This document shows positions 24,913 to 33,839 of a stretch of DNA of 64,000 nucleotides, piece after piece. The notes under the pieces were generated by a model. That model had not been told where the DNA came from. It was given only the letters and a program-made list of their open reading frames with translations, and did not search any database. Each line of letters begins with the position of its first letter. Within the stretch, counting starts at the first letter, position 1. Position numbers and translations under genes: made by a program. Source of the stretch: Sinomonas gamaensis (lineage in GTDB: Bacteria; Actinomycetota; Actinomycetes; Actinomycetales; Micrococcaceae). Where the stretch lies: NCBI RefSeq assembly GCF_005876955.1, contig NZ_SSCL01000014.1:1-64000 (forward strand), read 5' to 3'.

Positions 24913-25341
24913 TCACCTCGTGTCGAGATCCTCGAAGACCAGGAACGTCTGCGTGTCCAAGACGCCGGGCATGCTCTGCAGCTGGTCGAACACGACGCGG
25001 CGGAGATCTGTGTTGTCCAGCGCGCGGACGAGCAGGATCACGTCGAAGTCGCCGCCCACGAGCGCGATGTGGTGCACCTCGGGAATCGCCCTGAGCTGCT
25101 CCCGCAGCTCGCGCCACGAGTGCTGCCGCACCTTGAGGGTCACGTACGCGCTCGAGCGCAGGCCGGCTTTGAGGGGATCGACCAGCGCCGTGTACTTCGT
25201 GATGATGCCCTGTTCCTGGAGCTTGGCGATGCGGTTGTAGGCGTGGGCGCGGGAGATGTGCACGTTCTCGGCAATGGTCGTCACCGACCTTCGCGCGTCC
25301 TCGGTGAGCTGGGCGAGGATGGCCCGATCCACATCGTCCAT
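24913..25341 (-). CDS. Lrp/AsnC family transcriptional regulator
   Basis: 142 residues from the ATG at 25341, preceded by AGGAGG; the frame continues upstream but without ribosome-site support. Residues about 1-60 form the Lrp helix-turn-helix (MDDVDRAILAQLTEDARRS ... ISRAHAYNRIAKLQEQGII). The rest is the RAM effector domain (VHHIALVGGDFDVILLV). It is divergent from the E1alpha-E1beta-E2 operon, so it is the likely regulator of branched-chain or related 2-oxoacid oxidation, as BkdR is in other bacteria (inference). Confidence 0.85.
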   Translation of the reverse strand: MDDVDRAILAQLTEDARRSVTTIAENVHISRAHAYNRIAKLQEQGIITKYTALVDPLKAGLRSSAYVTLKVRQHSWRELREQLRAIPEVHHIALVGGDFDVILLVRALDNTDLRRVVFDQLQSMPGVLDTQTFLVFEDLDTR

Positions 25342-25507
25342 GGAGCCTCCTGTGATCTGGGTCATTCCTGACGTTTCGTCTACAAATCTTCCCTCCCTGC
25401 TTCCAGAATTCCAAGATTGAGCAGATTTATGGATACGAATCCGGCCTAGAACCCATACTTGTGTCAACACGCCTGTGTCAGAACAGGACATGCTGCGAGG
25501 AGGCACC
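25342..25507. promoter_or_regulatory. Divergent regulatory region between lrp-like gene and 2-oxoacid dehydrogenase operon
   Basis: 166 bases. Two direct repeats TGTGTCA (25460-25466 and 25474-25480, 14 bases apart) lie before the E1alpha start, and a CTGCT...AGCAG inverted element surrounds the A+T-rich centre near 25400-25430. These could be sites for the divergent Lrp-type regulator. The exact -10/-35 elements are not convincing by eye. Confidence 0.35.
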
Positions 25508-26677
25508 ATGACCATTCCCGCGGAGGCCCAGGAGGCCGTCAAGCGCTTTGGGATCAGCATCGAGGACTACATGCTCCCGGTGCACGGCCAGATCCAGATC
25601 CTGTCCGAGGACGGCACGATCCTGCCGGAGGACCAGCGCGGATCGACCCCCGGCCACCAGTACCCCGTCCCGAGCGACAAGGAACTGCTCGAGGCCTATC
25701 GCCGCCTCGTCATCGGGCGACGCGTGAACGACCAGAACTCCGCCCTCGTCCGTCAGGGGCGGCTCGCGGTCTACCCGTCGAGCCACGGCCAGGAGGCCTG
25801 TCAGGTCGCCGCCGCCCTGTGCCTCAGGGACGGCGACTGGATGTTCCCGACGTACCGCGATGCCGTCGCCGTCATGACCCGGGGCGTCGACCCGGTCGAG
25901 GCGATGACGCTGTTCCGCGGCGACTGGCACGGAGGCTACGACCCGCACGAGCACCACGTGGGCATCCAGAGCACCCCGCTCACCACCCAGCTGCTGCACG
26001 CCGTCGGCGTCGCCCATGCGGCGAAGCTCCGCGGCGAGGACACCGTGGTGCTGGCGATGTGCGGCGACGGCGCCACGAGCGAGGGAGACTTCCACGAGGC
26101 CCTCAACTTCGCCGCTGTCTTCCACCTGCCGGTCGTGTTCTTCGTCCAGAACAATCAGTACGCGATCTCGGTGCCGCTCGCGCACCAGACGGTCGCGCCG
26201 TCGCTCGCCCACAAGGCCGTCGGGTACGGGATGGCGGGCGAGCGCGTGGACGGCAATGACGTCGTCGCGCTCCTCGCGGTCCTCGACCGGGCCGTCTCGC
26301 TCGCGAGGGCAGGCTCCGGCCCGCTCCTCGTCGAGGCGAACACCTACCGGATGCAGGCCCATACGAACGCCGACGACGCGACCCGCTATCGCAACGAAGC
26401 GGAGGTCCAGGCGTGGGCGGCGAAGGACCCGCTCCACCGCATGCGGCACTACCTGACGTCCACGGGTCACCTCACGGACGACGTCGAAACAGCCTTCGCC
26501 GGCGACGCCGAGGAAATCGCGCAGCACCTCCGCGACGGGCTCAGCGTCGAACCGCAGCTGGACCCGCAGGACCTTTTCCGCCACGTCTTCACCGAACCGA
26601 CGCCGCAGCTGCGTGAGCAGTCAGCCTTCCTGGCCGACGAACTCTCGCGCGAAGAGCCGTCCCAGAAGGAGCACTGA
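25508..26677 (+). CDS. 2-oxoacid dehydrogenase E1 component, alpha subunit
   Basis: Thiamine-diphosphate-dependent decarboxylase subunit of a branched-chain 2-oxoacid or pyruvate dehydrogenase complex. 389 residues. The TPP motif spans GDGATSEGDFHEALNFAAVFHLPVVFFVQNNQYAIS (GDG to NN, about residues 184-218). TYRMQAHTNADDATRYR is the phosphorylation-loop region. AGGAGG precedes the ATG at 25508; the frame reaches upstream to 25475 without a good start. It is the first gene of E1alpha-E1beta-E2. Substrate is not certain: branched-chain keto acids are favoured by the Lrp-type neighbour. Confidence 0.9.
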   Translation: MTIPAEAQEAVKRFGISIEDYMLPVHGQIQILSEDGTILPEDQRGSTPGHQYPVPSDKELLEAYRRLVIGRRVNDQNSALVRQGRLAVYPSSHGQEACQVAAALCLRDGDWMFPTYRDAVAVMTRGVDPVEAMTLFRGDWHGGYDPHEHHVGIQSTPLTTQLLHAVGVAHAAKLRGEDTVVLAMCGDGATSEGDFHEALNFAAVFHLPVVFFVQNNQYAISVPLAHQTVAPSLAHKAVGYGMAGERVDGNDVVALLAVLDRAVSLARAGSGPLLVEANTYRMQAHTNADDATRYRNEAEVQAWAAKDPLHRMRHYLTSTGHLTDDVETAFAGDAEEIAQHLRDGLSVEPQLDPQDLFRHVFTEPTPQLREQSAFLADELSREEPSQKEH

Positions 26678-26678
26678 G

Positions 26679-27734
26679 ATGAGCACCGTAGCCGAGGCCG
26701 CAGCCGCGCGCGCGGCCGCCAGCGCCGGGCCTGAGCCCGTCACCTTTGCAAAGGCCCTCACCACGGCCATGGCGGACGCAATGCGGGCGGACGACGGCGT
26801 GATCGTCTTCGGCGAGGATGTCGCCAAGCTGGGTGGCGTCTTCCGGATCACCGACGGGCTGATGGCCGAGTTCGGCGAGCAGCGCTGCTTCGACACTCCG
26901 CTTGCCGAGTCGGGAATCGTGGGAATGGCCCTCGGCATGGCCATGAACGGGATGCGGCCCATCGTCGAGATGCAGTTCGATGCCTTCGCCTATCCCGCTT
27001 TCGAGCAGATCGCCAGCCACGTCGCGAAGATGCACAACAGGACACGCGGCCGGGTGAAGCTGCCGATGGTCATCCGCGTTCCCTACGCGGGCGGGATCGG
27101 CGGTGTGGAGCATCACTGCGATTCGTCCGAGGCCTACTACGCCCACACTCCCGGGCTGAAGGTCTTCACGCCGTCGAGCGTCGCGGATGCCTACCGGCTG
27201 CTCCGCGAGGCCATCGCGAGCGACGATCCGGTCGTGTTCATGGAGCCCAAGAAACTCTACTGGTCCAAGGAAGCCGTGGACCTCGCCGCGCTGCGGGAGG
27301 AGGTTGAGGCGAAGGCGGGCCAGAAGGCCGAGGGACGGGCCGCCGTCGTCCGCCCCGGCACGGACGCGACGCTCATCGCGTACGGTCCTGCGATCCCGCC
27401 CGCCCTTGCCGCTGCGGAAGCGGCGGCGGAGGAGGGGCGGTCGGTCGAGGTCGTCGACCTGCGGACGATTGTGCCGTTCGACGATGAGACCGTATCCGCG
27501 TCTGTTCGGAAAACGGGTCGTGTGGTGGTCGTGGCTGAGGCACAGGGCTTCGCCTCGGTGGCCTCCGAGATCGTCGCTCGCGTCCAGGAGCGCTGCTTCC
27601 ACTCGCTCGCGGCTCCCGTGCGCCGAGTGACCGGCTTCGACATCCCGTTCCCGCCGCCGAAGCTCGAGCACTGGTACCTGCCGAGCGCCGACCGAATCCT
27701 CGACGCCCTCGACGATCTCCAGTGGGAGGACTGA
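26679..27734 (+). CDS. 2-oxoacid dehydrogenase E1 component, beta subunit
   Basis: 351 residues, the second half of the heterotetrameric E1. Characteristic stretches are FGEDVAKLGGVFRITDGL, DTPLAESGIVGMALGMAMNGMRP, RVPYAGGIGGVEHHCDSSEAYYAHTPGLKVFTPSSV and, near the end, VTGFDIPFPPPKLEHWYLP. It begins 1 base after the E1alpha stop, and its stop overlaps the ATG of the E2 gene. The longer frame inside E1alpha is rejected. Cytoplasmic. Confidence 0.93.
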   Translation: MSTVAEAAAARAAASAGPEPVTFAKALTTAMADAMRADDGVIVFGEDVAKLGGVFRITDGLMAEFGEQRCFDTPLAESGIVGMALGMAMNGMRPIVEMQFDAFAYPAFEQIASHVAKMHNRTRGRVKLPMVIRVPYAGGIGGVEHHCDSSEAYYAHTPGLKVFTPSSVADAYRLLREAIASDDPVVFMEPKKLYWSKEAVDLAALREEVEAKAGQKAEGRAAVVRPGTDATLIAYGPAIPPALAAAEAAAEEGRSVEVVDLRTIVPFDDETVSASVRKTGRVVVVAEAQGFASVASEIVARVQERCFHSLAAPVRRVTGFDIPFPPPKLEHWYLPSADRILDALDDLQWED

Positions 27735-29101
27735 TGATGACCCGCGAATTCCTGCTGCCTGATCTCGGCGAGGGGCTCACCGAGGCGGAACTCGTCCGGT
27801 GGCTCGTGGCCGTCGGAGACTCCGTGACGGTCGACCAGCCGGTGGTCGAGGTCGAGACCGCGAAGGCCGTCGTCGAGGTGCCGTCGCCGTTCGCCGGCGT
27901 GGTCGCCAAGCTCCACGGCGAGCCGGGGGAGACCCTCGACGTCGGGCGCCCCCTCATCAGCATCGCCGAGGTCGGGTCCAGTGCCGCCGAGGTCGGGTCC
28001 GCCGGAGAGGCGTACCGCACGGAGGAGCGCGCCGGCGCCGGTTCCGGCAACGTGCTCATTGGATACGGCACGTCGGATTCCTCAGCCTCGGGGCGCAAGC
28101 GTCGTCGCAAGGGAGAGCCGATGTCCCTGAACGGCGCGCAGAATGGGACGGCGGTCGCGACGGCCGAGCCCGCAGCCCGTCAGGCAATCCGAGTGGTGTC
28201 TCCGTTGGTCCGGAAGTTCGCGCGCGACCTCGGCATCGACCTCCACACCCTCAAGGGCTCCGGTCCCGACGGCCTCATCCTGCGCCGGGACGTCCAACTG
28301 GTAGCAGAGGCCCCGACCTCGGCTGCGCTGGCCCCGACGTCGGCGGCCCAGGCCCCGACGTCGGCGGAGGGGGACACAGACACGAGCACCGGTCTCGGCG
28401 TCGCGTCGCGCACGCCCGTCCGCGGCATCCGGAAAGCCGTGGCCCAGGCCATGGCCCGGAGCCGCACCGAGATCCCCGAGGCCACGGTCTGGGTGGACGT
28501 CGACGCGACGGAGCTCGTCGAACTGCGCGAGGGCCTCAAGAAGCGCGATCCCGAGCGGACTCCGAGCCTGCTCGCGTTTATCGCCCGCTTCGTCCTCGCG
28601 GGCCTCGGGAAGTTCCCCGAGCTCAACACGCGGATCGACACGGCAGCCGACGGCACCCAGGAGATCGTCGCGTTCGACGGCGTCAACCTCGGCTTCGCGG
28701 CGCAGACCGAGCGCGGCCTCGTTGTCCCGAGCATTCGGGGCGCGCACCGGCTGAACGCACGCGAGCTGGATTCGGAGCTCAGGCGCCTCACCGCCGTCGC
28801 CCGCGACGGGAAAGCGTCACCGGCGGACCTCACGGGCAGCACGTTCACCCTCAACAACTACGGAGTGTTCGGCGTCGATGGCAGTGCCGCGATCATCAAC
28901 TATCCCGAGGCGGCGATCCTCGGGGTTGGGCGCATCGTGGACCGGCCGTGGGCGGTCGAGGGGCAGCTCGCGGTGCGGAAGGTCGTCCAGCTGACGCTGG
29001 TCTTCGACCATCGCGTGTGCGACGGCGGCACCGCCGGCGGCTTCCTCCGCTACGTCGCTGACGCGGTCGAACACCCGGGCAGCATCCTCGCCGACCTCTG
29101 A
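27734..29101 (+). CDS. 2-oxoacid dehydrogenase E2 component (dihydrolipoamide acyltransferase)
   Basis: 455 residues. One lipoyl domain (residues 4-80) with lipoyl Lys44 in ETAKAVVEV, a peripheral-subunit-binding domain (VSPLVRKFARDLGIDLHTLKGSGPDGLILRRDV), and the catalytic acyltransferase with FDHRVCDGGTAGGFLRYV near the C-terminus. The two linkers contain 21-base-period repeats (AEVGSSAAEVGS and APTSAALAPTSAAQAPTSAEG). The ATG at 27734 or 27737 follows GGAGGA; the stop of E1beta overlaps it. No E3 gene follows, so dihydrolipoamide dehydrogenase is presumably supplied from elsewhere. Confidence 0.92.
   Translation: MMTREFLLPDLGEGLTEAELVRWLVAVGDSVTVDQPVVEVETAKAVVEVPSPFAGVVAKLHGEPGETLDVGRPLISIAEVGSSAAEVGSAGEAYRTEERAGAGSGNVLIGYGTSDSSASGRKRRRKGEPMSLNGAQNGTAVATAEPAARQAIRVVSPLVRKFARDLGIDLHTLKGSGPDGLILRRDVQLVAEAPTSAALAPTSAAQAPTSAEGDTDTSTGLGVASRTPVRGIRKAVAQAMARSRTEIPEATVWVDVDATELVELREGLKKRDPERTPSLLAFIARFVLAGLGKFPELNTRIDTAADGTQEIVAFDGVNLGFAAQTERGLVVPSIRGAHRLNARELDSELRRLTAVARDGKASPADLTGSTFTLNNYGVFGVDGSAAIINYPEAAILGVGRIVDRPWAVEGQLAVRKVVQLTLVFDHRVCDGGTAGGFLRYVADAVEHPGSILADL
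27965..28000 (+). repeat. Two copies of a 21-base-period repeat in the first E2 linker
   Basis: GCCGAGGTCGGGTCC occurs at 27965-27979 and 27986-28000. The whole 36-base block matches the block in cysD (55886-55921) at 35 of 36 positions and is read in the same frame (AEVGS-x-AAEVGS). Confidence 0.9.
28309..28365 (-). repeat. Three inverted, degenerate copies of the same repeat in the second E2 linker
   Basis: GGCCCCGACCTCGGC at 28309, then GGCCCCGACGTCGGC at 28330 and 28351, again 21 bases apart. The first is the complement of GCCGAGGTCGGGTCC with one change. It codes APTSA three times in the E2 frame. Confidence 0.75.
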
Positions 29102-29155
29102 GGCCCATGGCAGAATCGGGACCACGATCTGCCCCGGAAGTGAAGGACTAAAGGC

Positions 29156-29971
29156 ATGGCTCAATGGCGCGACCTCGGCGGCGACACGTTTACGCTCAGT
29201 CTCGAGCCGCTGCGGCTCAACATCGGGCTCGTGATCGGGACGGAGCGCGCCCTCGTGGTGGACACGGGAGAGGGGCCGCGCCAGGCGCGCCAGATCCTCG
29301 ACGCGGTGCGGGAGAAGACGGACTTGCCGCTCGTCGTCGTGAACACTCATGCGCACTACGACCACTACTTCGGCAACGCGGTCTTTGCGGCCGCAGGTGT
29401 GACCGAGTTCTGGGCGCACGAGAATGCTGCGTCGTCGATCGCGGCGACGGGCCACGACGTTCGCGCCGAGGTCGCCGAGCGTGAGCCCGAAATGGCCGCA
29501 GGGGAGGGCGAGCACACCGAGATCGTCGTCCCGCAGGCGATCGTGCGGGACCAGCCGGTGCTCGTCGACCTGGGCGGCCAGTCCGTCACGCTGTTCTACC
29601 TCGGCAGGGGGCACACAGACGGCGATCTCCTCGTCGGGACGTCGACCGCGCTGTTCAGCGGCGACCTCGTCGAGGAGGGCTCGTACCCCGAGTTCGGCGA
29701 CTCGTATCCGGAGGAGTGGGCCGATACCCTGCGCCACATCTCCGCGCTCCGGCACCGCTACGAGCACCTCGTCCCGGGACACGGCGGGCTCTGCACGGAC
29801 GTCGCCGTGCGCACGATGGCCGAGACGATGGCGACGGCGGTGCGCTCCGCACGTCAGGCGACCCGCGAGTCGCCGCACGACGCCACCAAGGCCATCCCGA
29901 TCCTCCCGTACGGCCCCGAGCAGTCGCGCCTGTTCATCGGCCGCCTGAAGGCGGCCAGCACTCTGCACTAG
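29156..29971 (+). CDS. Metallo-beta-lactamase-fold hydrolase
   Basis: 271 residues. The zinc motif NTHAHYDHYFGN (HxHxDH, about residues 62-73) and later metal-ligand positions GRGHTDGD, FSGDLVEEGSYP and VPGHG mark a class-B-like MBL hydrolase of unassigned substrate. It does not resemble a true beta-lactamase beyond the fold. Cytosolic; no signal peptide. It lies 54 bases after the E2 gene and 51 before the ParA-like gene, same strand, with no operon proof. Confidence 0.88.
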   Translation: MAQWRDLGGDTFTLSLEPLRLNIGLVIGTERALVVDTGEGPRQARQILDAVREKTDLPLVVVNTHAHYDHYFGNAVFAAAGVTEFWAHENAASSIAATGHDVRAEVAEREPEMAAGEGEHTEIVVPQAIVRDQPVLVDLGGQSVTLFYLGRGHTDGDLLVGTSTALFSGDLVEEGSYPEFGDSYPEEWADTLRHISALRHRYEHLVPGHGGLCTDVAVRTMAETMATAVRSARQATRESPHDATKAIPILPYGPEQSRLFIGRLKAASTLH

Positions 29972-30022
29972 AGTTGCAGCGGGCACCAGAGGTGCCAGCG
30001 GGGTCAGGGTGAAAGGGGCAGG

Positions 30023-31183
30023 ATGGTCGACGACGGTGCTCAGGCTGTGCCTCTGACCCGGCGGGAGCTGAGGCGGCTGCGCGAAGCGGAACAACGCGAA
30101 GCGGGGGAGCGCGAAGCGGGGGAGCGCGAAGCGGAAGTACGGCCGGCCGTGCAAGAGCCAGCGTTGGCCGACACCGGCAGTGCCGTCATCGAGGCGCCGG
30201 CCCCAGTCATCGAGGCGCCGGCCCAGCCAGAACCGCCGTTACAGCCAGAACCGCCGTTACAGCCAGAACAGCCGGCCGGCTTCATCAAGCCGTCCCAGGC
30301 TGCGCCCCCGCGAGGGGGCTTCCGCGGGTGGCTGTATCGGCTGACAGGCGGTGCGCTCAACCTTGGGCCGTCGGTCGTGGAACGCGAGGAGGCGGAGCTC
30401 GACCGTCGCATCCGTCGTCGCCTGGAGGGAAGCCGCAACACCGCGCTGCTGTCCATGAAGGGCGGCGTGGGCAAGACGTCGACGACCGTGGGTGTGGGGC
30501 TGACGCTCGCGAGCGTCCGGTCGGGAAGCGTGTGCGCGATCGACGCGAACCCCGACGCGGGTGATCTCATCGAGCGTGCCCTCGGCGAGGGCGCGTACGA
30601 GTCGGAGCGGCAGCTCACCATCACGCGTCTCCTGCGGGAACTCGGCGACAACGACTCCCGCGTAGCCCTCGATGCGTACCTTCACGAAGTCGGGAGCCTA
30701 CGCCTGCTCGCCGGCGAGCAGGACCCTGATCTGTCCGACTCCCTCAGGGCCGAGGACTATGAGCGTGTCTACTCGCTCGTCTCACGCCATTACGGCGTGA
30801 CGCTGACGGACTGCGGGACGGGCGTCAGCCGGCTTGCCATGAAGGGCATCCTCGACAACGCGGACAACATCGTGGTTGCCGCCGGCTTCGCGGTGAGCGG
30901 CGCCAAGCGCGCCCGCGACACGCTGCTGTGGCTCTCCGCGCACGGGTTCGAGCACCTCGCGAAGGAGGCAATCGTCGTCGTCACCGACAAGGACGACGTC
31001 TCTGCGCGGGTCGACAAGGCCGCAATCGAGGAGACGCTCGCCGGCATGTGCCGGATGCTCATCAGCGTGCCCCATGACAAGGCGGTCGCGGACGGCGACC
31101 TCGTCTCGCTCGAGGCCGTGCGGCCCGAGACGCGGCGGGCGTACAAGGAGATCGCGGCGGCGATCGTCGACGGCTACCGCTGA
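30023..31183 (+). CDS. MinD/ParA-like ATPase with long repetitive N-terminus
   Basis: 386 residues. The Walker A motif SMKGGVGKTSTTVG (about residue 148) is of the deviant ParA/MinD type; CAIDANPDAGDL and LTDCGTGVS follow at the expected spacing. The first 130 residues are low-complexity: EREAGEREAGEREAE, then proline-rich PEPPLQPEPPLQPEQP, then a basic region GGFRGWLYRLTGG. This layout resembles the ATPases linked to type VII secretion or envelope functions in actinobacteria, but no such genes are near. It overlaps the convergent PAP2 gene by 10 bases. Confidence 0.8.
   Translation: MVDDGAQAVPLTRRELRRLREAEQREAGEREAGEREAEVRPAVQEPALADTGSAVIEAPAPVIEAPAQPEPPLQPEPPLQPEQPAGFIKPSQAAPPRGGFRGWLYRLTGGALNLGPSVVEREEAELDRRIRRRLEGSRNTALLSMKGGVGKTSTTVGVGLTLASVRSGSVCAIDANPDAGDLIERALGEGAYESERQLTITRLLRELGDNDSRVALDAYLHEVGSLRLLAGEQDPDLSDSLRAEDYERVYSLVSRHYGVTLTDCGTGVSRLAMKGILDNADNIVVAAGFAVSGAKRARDTLLWLSAHGFEHLAKEAIVVVTDKDDVSARVDKAAIEETLAGMCRMLISVPHDKAVADGDLVSLEAVRPETRRAYKEIAAAIVDGYR
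30080..30268 (+). repeat. Tandem repeats in the N-terminus of the ParA-like gene
   Basis: CGCGAAGCGG occurs four times at 15-base spacing (30080, 30095, 30110, 30125). A 21-base unit coding VIEAPAP/Q occurs twice (30185, 30206). An 18-base unit CAGCCAGAACCGCCGTTA starts at 30224 and 30242, with a partial third copy. All periods keep the frame. Confidence 0.85.
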
Positions 31184-32061
31184 CGGACGGATACCGCGAA
31201 CAGCCACGTCGCGGCCGTCCCAATCACATACCCGCTGATGACGATGAGCGAGAGGCCGGTCCAGAAGTAGTGGGTGGTGCTCTCCACACCGCTGCCGGGG
31301 GCGATCTTGACGAGCATCGCGACGGCGAGGGCGGTCGCCCCGAGTCCGATGAGCAGCGGGAGGCTGAGCCAGAGCCGCGACGACGCCCAATGGCTCCCGA
31401 AGCCGTCCCAGGTGTTCCACTGCTGTCCGGTGCGGAGCACGAGCCACCCGGCCGGCGCGAGGCATGCCGCCACGACCAGGAGCGCCGCGATGACGTCTGC
31501 GGGGCGATGCCACTGGTTGACGAGCGTCGCACCCCCAGCCGCGACCGCGAACGTGGTGCCGAGGAAGCCCACGAAAGGACGCCATGCGGGCGAGGACACC
31601 AGGAAGATGGCCCCGGCCGCCGACGCCGCAGCAGTCGTGTGCCCTGACGGGAGCGAGTTCTCCATGAGCGTCTGGATTCCGGTGTAGGGGCGCGTGAACA
31701 GGTAGGCCTTGAGAAGCTGCGTGACGATGTTGGCGAGGCCCGCGGCGGCGAAGGCTATGAGCGCGGCGGACCAGCGGCGCTTGACGACCGCGGCATAGAG
31801 GAGGCCCCCGACGCCCACGACGACGGCGATGGTCGGCAGGGCATCGAGGAATCCCAGCGCCGCCTTCGCGGCCCTGCCGTAGACGGCCACGGCCTCGTCG
31901 AGAGCGGACTCGTCGATGTACTGGCCGGTCGTCGTGCGGACGAACAGCCAGTAGGTCCCTACCACCCCTAGCGCCGACACGAGGGCAGCCATGAGGAACA
32001 GGCCCGGCCCTGCCACGGTCTCACGGACGGGCATGGGAGAGTTCGCTCGGGTGGAAACCAT
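31174..32061 (-). CDS. PAP2-family membrane phosphatase
   Basis: 295 residues from the ATG at 32061. About six membrane helices. The acid-phosphatase motifs are KAYLFTRP (K-x6-RP type), PSGHTTAA (PSGH) and NQWHRPADVIAALL (SR-x5-H-x3-D type). Such proteins dephosphorylate lipid phosphates such as undecaprenyl or phosphatidate species at the membrane. The frame extends to 32670, but that would cover the divergent protease gene. It converges on and overlaps the ParA-like gene by 10 bases. Confidence 0.88.
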   Translation of the reverse strand: MVSTRANSPMPVRETVAGPGLFLMAALVSALGVVGTYWLFVRTTTGQYIDESALDEAVAVYGRAAKAALGFLDALPTIAVVVGVGGLLYAAVVKRRWSAALIAFAAAGLANIVTQLLKAYLFTRPYTGIQTLMENSLPSGHTTAAASAAGAIFLVSSPAWRPFVGFLGTTFAVAAGGATLVNQWHRPADVIAALLVVAACLAPAGWLVLRTGQQWNTWDGFGSHWASSRLWLSLPLLIGLGATALAVAMLVKIAPGSGVESTTHYFWTGLSLIVISGYVIGTAATWLFAVSVRQR

Positions 32062-32103
32062 GCCAATTAGGGTCCCACATCCGTCTGTGCGCATGCTGTT
32101 CTC

Positions 32104-32820
32104 ATGGTTCACGACTGGTGGAACGCGTTCGTCGACGGGTTCACCCGCACCCCGCCCCTGTCCCTGCCTGCCGCCGAGGTCGCGTGGCTGCTCGCTGCCG
32201 CCGCGGCCCTGTGCCTCGTGCCGGTGCTGTGGCGGTTCTTCGGCCGGTTCGTCACGATCGTCCACGAGCTCGGGCATGCGTTCGCGGGGCTGGCCACGGG
32301 GATGAGGGTCACCGGGATCACGCTGCGCAGGGACCAGGGCGGCACGACGCTCGGGGTCGGCCGGGGGAGAGCGGTCTGGTTCGGCTTCTGGGGCTACCCG
32401 GCGCCCGCGGCCGTCGGGGCGGGCTTCGTTGCCGCGTCGATGCAGGGCTGGGGGCGCGCGGCGCTGTCTGCGACCGTCGTCGTGCTTGTCCTCACGTTCC
32501 TGTTCATCCGCAACGTGCAGGGCGTGTTCATCCTGCTCGGGGCGATCGTCGCCGTCGGGGTGCTCGTGGTTGCGGTTCCGCCGGAGGTCCAAGGCCACGT
32601 CACGCTGGCCGCCGGCCTCGCGCTCATCCTGGGCGCAGTGCGCGACTGGTGGAACCTCGTCTCGGTCCACACCACTCGTCGTCGGGAACTGGGCAGCTCG
32701 GACGCGTTCATCCTCGCGCGCCGGACCGGTGTGCCCGCACCCGTGTGGCTTGGCTCGTTCGCCGCGGTGATCGGGTTGTGCGCGGCGGGTGCGTGGCTCG
32801 CGCTTAAGGTGGCCCTGTGA
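32104..32820 (+). CDS. M50-like membrane metallopeptidase
   Basis: 238 residues with about six hydrophobic helices. VHELGHAFAGL (about 54-64) is the HExxH zinc-binding site inside the first helices, as in M50B-type site-2 proteases. No PDZ domain was seen, so the substrate is unknown. It is divergent from the PAP2 gene (42 bases apart) and overlaps the menC GTG by 4 bases, so menC is probably co-transcribed with it. Confidence 0.82.
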   Translation: MVHDWWNAFVDGFTRTPPLSLPAAEVAWLLAAAAALCLVPVLWRFFGRFVTIVHELGHAFAGLATGMRVTGITLRRDQGGTTLGVGRGRAVWFGFWGYPAPAAVGAGFVAASMQGWGRAALSATVVVLVLTFLFIRNVQGVFILLGAIVAVGVLVVAVPPEVQGHVTLAAGLALILGAVRDWWNLVSVHTTRRRELGSSDAFILARRTGVPAPVWLGSFAAVIGLCAAGAWLALKVAL

Positions 32821-33839
32821 TCCCCTCCCTTGCCGAACTCGAGGCGACAGCCGTCGTCGTCCGCCTGCCGCTCACCGTCCGCTTCCGCGGCGTCCTCGAA
32901 CGGGAGGCGCTCCTGGTGCGCGGCCCAGCCGGGTGGGGCGAGTTTGCGCCGTTCCTCGAGTACGACGACGGCGAGGCGTCGCGCTGGCTTGCATCAGCCG
33001 TCGAGGCCGCGTGGGAGGGGTTCCCCAAGCCGGTGCGGGACAGCGTGCCGGTCAACGCGACCGTCCCCGCCGTCGCCGCCGAGCGCGTCCCGGAGGTCCT
33101 CGCGAAGTACGGGCCGGTCTCTGCCGTGAAGGTCAAGGTCGCCGAGCGGGGCCAGAGCCTCGCCGACGACGTCGCCCGGCTCGCAGCCGTCCGCGCCGCG
33201 CTTCCCGACGCGGCCCTCCGCGTCGACGCGAACGCCGCGTGGAGCGTCGAGGAAGCGGTCGCGGCCCTGACGGCTCTCGCCCCGTACGGACTGGAGTACG
33301 CGGAGCAGCCGGCCCCCGGCGTGGACGGGCTGGCCGAAGTCCGGTCGCGTCTGGCGGAGGCCGGGGTCCGTGTGCCGATCGCCGCGGACGAGAGCGTGCG
33401 GAAGGCGGAGGATCCGCTCCGGGTGGCCCGGGCGGGCGCCGCGGACCTGATCGTTGTCAAGGCGGCCCCTCTCGGGGGAGTGCGGCGCGCGCTCGAGATC
33501 GTGCGGGAGGCGGGACTGCCCGCCGTCGTCAGCTCTGCGCTGGATACGTCGGTAGGGCTCGCCGCTGGCGTGGCGCTCGCCGCGGCGCTCCCCGAGCTGC
33601 CGTACGCCTGCGGGCTCGGAACCGCTGCGCTGTTCGCGGACGACGTCGTCCGCCCGCCGCTGGTGCCCCGCGGCGGCTCCCTGTCGGTCGGCACGGTGAC
33701 GAGCGGTGCCGTGGCGCCAGACCCCGAACTGCTCGCGAAGCACGCCGCCCCGCAGGAGCGGCGGGAGTGGTGGCTCGAGCGGCTGCGCCGCTGCTACGGG
33801 GTTCTGGTGGGCGACAGTCCGACTACCTCCGGCAGATGA
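32817..33839 (+). CDS. menC: o-Succinylbenzoate synthase
   Basis: Enolase-superfamily dehydratase of menaquinone synthesis, converting SHCHC to o-succinylbenzoate. 340 residues. The catalytic frame is visible: KVKV (Lys pair, about 109-112), RVDANAAW (Asp), EYAEQPAP (Glu), IAADES (Asp) and VVKAAPLGG (Lys). The GTG start overlaps the upstream protease stop. The 3' end overlaps the convergent glycosidase by 17 bases. It is 7 kb from menD rather than in one men operon. Confidence 0.93.
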   Translation: MIPSLAELEATAVVVRLPLTVRFRGVLEREALLVRGPAGWGEFAPFLEYDDGEASRWLASAVEAAWEGFPKPVRDSVPVNATVPAVAAERVPEVLAKYGPVSAVKVKVAERGQSLADDVARLAAVRAALPDAALRVDANAAWSVEEAVAALTALAPYGLEYAEQPAPGVDGLAEVRSRLAEAGVRVPIAADESVRKAEDPLRVARAGAADLIVVKAAPLGGVRRALEIVREAGLPAVVSSALDTSVGLAAGVALAAALPELPYACGLGTAALFADDVVRPPLVPRGGSLSVGTVTSGAVAPDPELLAKHAAPQERREWWLERLRRCYGVLVGDSPTTSGR

